Virus record (IMG/VR): IMGVR_UViG_3300024348_000230
Coordinates: 1-24,872 of that record
DNA: 24,872 nucleotides
Source of the DNA: a virus
Strand: one strand, 5' to 3'
Below are positions 21,567 through 24,872 of this stretch, piece after piece. The notes under the pieces were generated by a model, which saw only the letters and a list, made by a program, of their open reading frames with translations, had not been told where the DNA came from and ran no database searches. The position numbers and the translations under genes were made by a program. Within the stretch, counting starts at the first letter, position 1, and each line of letters begins with the position of its first letter.

Positions 21567-22298
21567 ATGAGATATATAAACGATTTAACGTCGGATGTTT
21601 CTGGCTATACAAAATCACAAAAAGACATTCTTCTTTACGCTACTAATAGACACTGGGGTGTTCCAGTATTTAAAATAGATAATTTTGTCGGCGGAGCACA
21701 GTTCACACCATTTGGAAAATTAAGACAGCTTTTGCTAGAGCTTGGTTCAAGAGAAAATATGATATCAGATCAGGAACTTAAAATAGAAAGAACAAAGCTA
21801 GAAATTGAATTAGAAAAAGAAAGAATTCAGCTCTCAACCTCTCCTGTAGAAATAAAAATTCACGAACTTAATATTAAGGAAAAAGAAAGGCTTCTATTAA
21901 CTCAAAAAAACTCTGTTAGCTTAATATACGAAGAAAGAGATAAGTATATGATGTTAATAGACAAGTTTAACGATTCAGAAGAAGGTAAGCTTCCAGATGG
22001 CAGACTTATTATGGATATTATTGGAAACCATGATGAGGAAGAAAGATTAGAGGCAGAGCTTTGGGGCATTAGACTTGGTGCACAGGCGGCATACGATTTA
22101 ATGTTTTACGGAAGAGTTAATGGAGGAAATATGGAGGCAATAGATCAGCTTCCAAAAGAAGTTAGAGAGATAGCCTTAGAGCATGCCGTATTTAAAGCAA
22201 TTGAAACAAATAAGCAGCTAGACTCACTACAGATAGAAGTTAAAAAAAGGTTAGAGCTTGCCGATTCAGAAACAAGCTTGTGGGAAGAGCTTGAGTGA
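21567..22298 (+). CDS. Coiled-coil phage protein of unknown role (243 aa)
   Basis: A 243-residue protein. Residues 1-60 form a globular start (DILLYATNRHWGVPVFKIDN; FTPFGKLRQLLLELGSRENM) that recurs in phage proteins near fibre genes. Residues about 62-140 form a long, highly charged coiled coil (KIERTKLEIELEKERIQL; INIKEKERLL-type heptads). The C-terminal third is helical and acidic (EERLEAELWGIRLGAQAAYD; IALEHAVFKAIETNKQLDS). No catalytic motif is visible. It may be a scaffold or an internal virion or fibre-linking protein. It has its own TAGGA ribosome site and its end overlaps the next start by four bases (GTGA), so it is coupled to the following unknown gene. Confidence 0.65.
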   Translation: MRYINDLTSDVSGYTKSQKDILLYATNRHWGVPVFKIDNFVGGAQFTPFGKLRQLLLELGSRENMISDQELKIERTKLEIELEKERIQLSTSPVEIKIHELNIKEKERLLLTQKNSVSLIYEERDKYMMLIDKFNDSEEGKLPDGRLIMDIIGNHDEEERLEAELWGIRLGAQAAYDLMFYGRVNGGNMEAIDQLPKEVREIALEHAVFKAIETNKQLDSLQIEVKKRLELADSETSLWEELE

Positions 22299-22843
22299 TT
22301 TATTTTTTATTTGATATAGAAGATAACGCCTCTTATATAGAGGAGGTTGGATCATGGGGAAATGTAATGGTAGGAGCAGTAGATGAGAACCTATTGTTGT
22401 ATATAAATCTACCATCTATTACAGTTGTGTCAAAAGATGTAGCATATGCCTGGAAATTTGCTGGAAAATATAAAGGTGTTATTAGCGTAAGAGAAAACAC
22501 AGCGCCATACAATCAAATAGATAAATATTTACTTGAGCCACATAAAGATAAGTTTAAATATACCTTGTCTGATTTAGACAAAAAAAATGGTTGCCTTTTC
22601 CATAAGGCCATAATGCATTTTCTTTTAAATAAATATTATGCCAACAAAGTTTTAATTTCAAACTCCACACCCGTTGAGCTAAGGAATGACAAATGGGAGT
22701 CTGAGGCAGAGCTAATAGTTAAGAAAAATAAAATAATTGCAGAGATAGAGTCTTGTCAAGACTGGCAGGAAACTGGTATACTAATATCTGATAGATTTGG
22801 AGTTGGGCATAATCCTGACGCCGTAGCCAAAATAGATTTGTAG
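22295..22843 (+). CDS. Unknown protein upstream of the U32-methyltransferase fusion (182 aa)
   Basis: A 182-residue protein I do not recognise. It begins with alternating hydrophobic strands (MIYFLFDIEDNASYIEEVGS; LLLYINLPSITVVSKDVAYA), followed by mixed helices (LFHKAIMHFLLNKYYANKVL) and a lysine- and glutamate-rich helix (ELIVKKNKIIAEIESCQDW). Its end (ILISDRFGVGHNPDAVAKID) has a glycine-containing turn that could be a ligand loop. It starts with GTG at 22295 overlapping the preceding stop, with GAAGAG upstream. The next gene starts four bases after its stop. The tight spacing suggests it works with the U32-methyltransferase protein, but nothing in the sequence defines how. Confidence 0.6.
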   Translation: MIYFLFDIEDNASYIEEVGSWGNVMVGAVDENLLLYINLPSITVVSKDVAYAWKFAGKYKGVISVRENTAPYNQIDKYLLEPHKDKFKYTLSDLDKKNGCLFHKAIMHFLLNKYYANKVLISNSTPVELRNDKWESEAELIVKKNKIIAEIESCQDWQETGILISDRFGVGHNPDAVAKIDL

Positions 22844-22847
22844 GAAA

Positions 22848-24512
22848 ATGTTTAGTGTGCCATTAAACCCAAAGTTAAATGAAAAACAGACAATTGAGTT
22901 TATACAGTTCCTAAAGGAATACAATAAATATATTTATGATTTTTATTTTACTTGCAGAATCCCGCCATTCACACAAGATGCTATGGGTGATATTTTTGAG
23001 GGCCAAGAAGAAGATTATTCTTATTTAATTAATCTAGCTCTACACATTCAGTCTGAGACTGGAATTACAGCATCTGCAGTATTTAATAATACAGAAGTGA
23101 GGCCATCACAACAAAACTTAGATTTGTTTATTGAAAGTTTTGCACCACTTTATGATTTAGGAATTAGATCGGCAACAATACCACACACTCATTGGATGGC
23201 TACTGGACAAATAAAAAAAGCCTTTCCAGAATTGTTTGTTAAGAACACAATCCTTAGAAATGTTTCAGAGCCTAGAGACATAGAAAAGCTAGCTAAGGCT
23301 GGCTTTGACTATATAAACTTAGATCGTGATCTAATGAGAGACCACGAAAAGCTAAAAAGATTTAATAAAGCCAAGCAACAATTTGGCGTAAAGCTGTCTT
23401 TGTTGGCAAATGAAGGCTGCTACGGCGGCTGCATAATGATGGACGAACACTATCAATTTAATAATACCCGCACAGATGGGCCTCAATATTTTAATGATCC
23501 TATAAGCAGAGTGTCCTGCCCAAAGTGGGACCATGAAGATTTTGCTGTATCATTAAAAACAGCAAATTTCCCACCATGGCGTGAAGACTGGCAAGAGTTT
23601 TTAGACGACCTGGGAGTTGATGTTATTAAGATGCATGGGCGGGAATCCCATACAAGGCTAAAAGAAACCATGGATATAATCAGGAGGTATGCCAACAATG
23701 AAGAAATTCTATTTGACAGCTTTAATGATTTTATTGAAGAAACTAATATGGTTGACAAACCGATTACCATCTGGCGCAATAAGATCAAAAATTGTAAATT
23801 TGATTGCTGGGATTGTGGTTATTGTGACAAGATAATGGCTGCCAAATATGGGAACCATATAAATCCAAAAGTTGCTATGGTGGCAAAAGAATTAGTAGAT
23901 TCTGTAAATAATCCAATTGAAATTAATATTCCAGGACTTACATCAACAAGAATACAGTCTTTAATAAATGGACTTGCTAAGACTTCCTCAAAATACCTTG
24001 AGATTGGGTCCTACCAAGGCGCTACAGCCGCTTCTGCATTAAGTGGCAATAATCTAGATGCATACTTTGTTGACATGTGGCAGGAAGCCCCACAAGCGGT
24101 AAGAGAAGGATGGAAAACCCCAAACACAAATACCATCCAAGAGTTTAAAAATAATATTGCTCCATATAGAGGAAACAATAGGGTTTTTATATCTAACTCA
24201 GATATGTTTAAGGTTAATCTATCAAGCATTTCAAATGTTGATTTATTCTTTTATGACGGACCGCATGATTTTGAGTCCACAAAGAATGCAGTTAAATATT
24301 ATTCTCCTACATTTGCAAATCAATCTATTCTAATATTTGATGATGCAAATTGGACGGAAGTAGTTCAGGGTGCTTACAAAGGCATAATTGAATCTGGATT
24401 AAAAATATTGTATAGTAAGAAAATACTGAATTCCTTAGAGTCGGAAAAAGACTGGTGGAATGGCATTTATATAGTTGTAGTAGAAAAGGAAAACAATGGA
24501 AATAACAACTAG
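22848..24512 (+). CDS. U32 peptidase-like domain fused to a class I methyltransferase domain
   Basis: A 554-residue two-domain protein. The N-terminal part (about 1-335) resembles U32-family TIM-barrel proteins (RlhA, TrhP, UbiU/UbiV), many of which carry a 4Fe-4S cluster and take part in hydroxylation rather than proteolysis. Landmarks are DYINLDRDLMRDHEKL (154-169), LLANEGCYGGCIMMDEHYQF (185-204) with C191/C195, C224, and a CKFDCWDCGYC cluster (316-326). The C-terminal part (about 378-545) is a Rossmann SAM-methyltransferase fold of the Methyltransf_24 kind. EIGSYQGATAAS (385-396) is motif I, AYFVDMW (405-411) is motif II, and DLFFYDGPHDFESTKNAVKY (465-484) holds the D/H pair. The substrate is unknown: tRNA, a glycan or a small molecule are possible. 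AGGAAA precedes the ATG. Its end overlaps the next gene by 17 bases. Confidence 0.7.
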   Translation: MFSVPLNPKLNEKQTIEFIQFLKEYNKYIYDFYFTCRIPPFTQDAMGDIFEGQEEDYSYLINLALHIQSETGITASAVFNNTEVRPSQQNLDLFIESFAPLYDLGIRSATIPHTHWMATGQIKKAFPELFVKNTILRNVSEPRDIEKLAKAGFDYINLDRDLMRDHEKLKRFNKAKQQFGVKLSLLANEGCYGGCIMMDEHYQFNNTRTDGPQYFNDPISRVSCPKWDHEDFAVSLKTANFPPWREDWQEFLDDLGVDVIKMHGRESHTRLKETMDIIRRYANNEEILFDSFNDFIEETNMVDKPITIWRNKIKNCKFDCWDCGYCDKIMAAKYGNHINPKVAMVAKELVDSVNNPIEINIPGLTSTRIQSLINGLAKTSSKYLEIGSYQGATAASALSGNNLDAYFVDMWQEAPQAVREGWKTPNTNTIQEFKNNIAPYRGNNRVFISNSDMFKVNLSSISNVDLFFYDGPHDFESTKNAVKYYSPTFANQSILIFDDANWTEVVQGAYKGIIESGLKILYSKKILNSLESEKDWWNGIYIVVVEKENNGNNN

Positions 24513-24872
24513 TTTAATTACAGATAATCAGCAGTACTTGTTGTTGCTGGCAACAGTTATGGGACTATCATTTTGGGCAAAAAAGACTCAGATCTTCCTC
24601 CCTGTATATAAATTTATAGCAGACAGGGTAAAATCAAAAAGAGCAGTTGTTGCTCTAATTTCTTTAATTTCAGGAGTTCTTCCAGTTAATGGCAGAGCAT
24701 CAATTTCTGCAGGAGCACTAGATACAGTTGCTCCAAATAATGAAAAGAGAAAGGTGTTTGGAATTATTGATTACCTTTCTACACACCACTACTATTTCTG
24801 GTCTCCATTAGAAGCCACGGTTTTGGTTCCAATGGCGGCACTAAGCATTTCTTATGCAGAATTTATGGGACG
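24496..24872 (+). CDS. Membrane transporter-like protein, 3' end outside the window
   Basis: The first 125 codons of a polytopic membrane protein. Hydrophobic segments lie at about residues 14-27, 50-64 and 105-121. Between them is a re-entrant-looking loop, LISLISGVLPVNGRASISAG (54-73), and then IIDYLSTHHYYFWSPLEATV (90-109). The order 'G.LP..GR..iSA..', 'Y...H..Y.WSPLE' faintly recalls the DUF401 and ArsB/GntP-type ion-transporter families, whose conserved loops read 'GLLPmPGG..fSAP' and 'Y.FRH.WEy.WPlyP'. I make this comparison from memory and it is tentative. Transporters are rare in phages. The ATG at 24496 sits behind AAAAGGAAAAC and overlaps the U32-methyltransferase gene, suggesting joint expression. 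Confidence 0.55.
   Translation, partial: MEITTSLITDNQQYLLLLATVMGLSFWAKKTQIFLPVYKFIADRVKSKRAVVALISLISGVLPVNGRASISAGALDTVAPNNEKRKVFGIIDYLSTHHYYFWSPLEATVLVPMAALSISYAEFMG

Noticed and set aside
22848-23850. Calling the U32-like domain a protease
   Set aside because: U32 is named after peptidases, but characterised RlhA, TrhP and UbiU/V members support RNA or ubiquinone hydroxylation. No protease active site can be pointed to here.

Overview
This window is part of a tailed bacteriophage (Caudoviricetes-type) genome. Nearly all of it is coding. Genes commonly overlap at TAATG, ATGA or GTGA junctions, and no stretch over 300 bases lacks a gene. About fourteen products are fibre-, tail- or virion-like. 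Alongside them are a cell-wall hydrolase, a holin candidate, a B12-dependent ribonucleotide reductase and a glycosyltransferase. I see no integrase, transposase, CRISPR array, rRNA or tRNA. The AT-rich sequence, PASTA domains (known to bind Gram-positive peptidoglycan), class II ribonucleotide reductase and two leaderless start sites together suggest a low-GC Gram-positive host. An actinobacterium, perhaps an aquatic one, fits best, but this is inference.

Layout. (1) Positions 1-1142, minus strand: a membrane-anchored lysozyme-like hydrolase followed by three small genes, the last cut by the window edge. (2) Positions 1227-4562, plus strand: a GT4-like glycosyltransferase, class II ribonucleotide reductase NrdJ behind its own promoter, and a small EF-hand-bearing holin candidate behind a leader with two hairpins, closed by a strong terminator. 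(3) Positions 4639-9794: the first fibre module, ending in an unusual PASTA-PASTA-(NYG)n-Hint protein. (4) Positions 9796-12912: an AT-rich accessory cassette of six tightly packed genes. Two encode 2-oxoglutarate/Fe(II) oxygenases with intact metal ligands, two encode relatives without the ligands, and two are unknown. (5) Positions 12942-21551: the second fibre module, with a repeat-rich fibre, a collagen-like protein, a 1168-residue virion protein, a coiled-coil fibre, a small beta domain, a fibre-assembly-like protein and a propeller-like protein. (6) Positions 21567-24872: a coiled-coil protein, an unknown protein, a fusion of a U32-type domain with a methyltransferase domain, and a truncated membrane protein.

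How the genes may work together. The structural genes appear to build a multi-part adsorption apparatus. The oxygenases, glycosyltransferase and U32-methyltransferase protein are candidates for modifying virion proteins (the collagen-like fibre is an obvious possible substrate), host surface molecules or a nucleotide or small molecule. Sequence alone cannot choose among these. The strongest candidates for undescribed biology are the oxygenase cassette, the PASTA-Hint protein, the U32-methyltransferase fusion and the nested repeat inside the giant virion protein.
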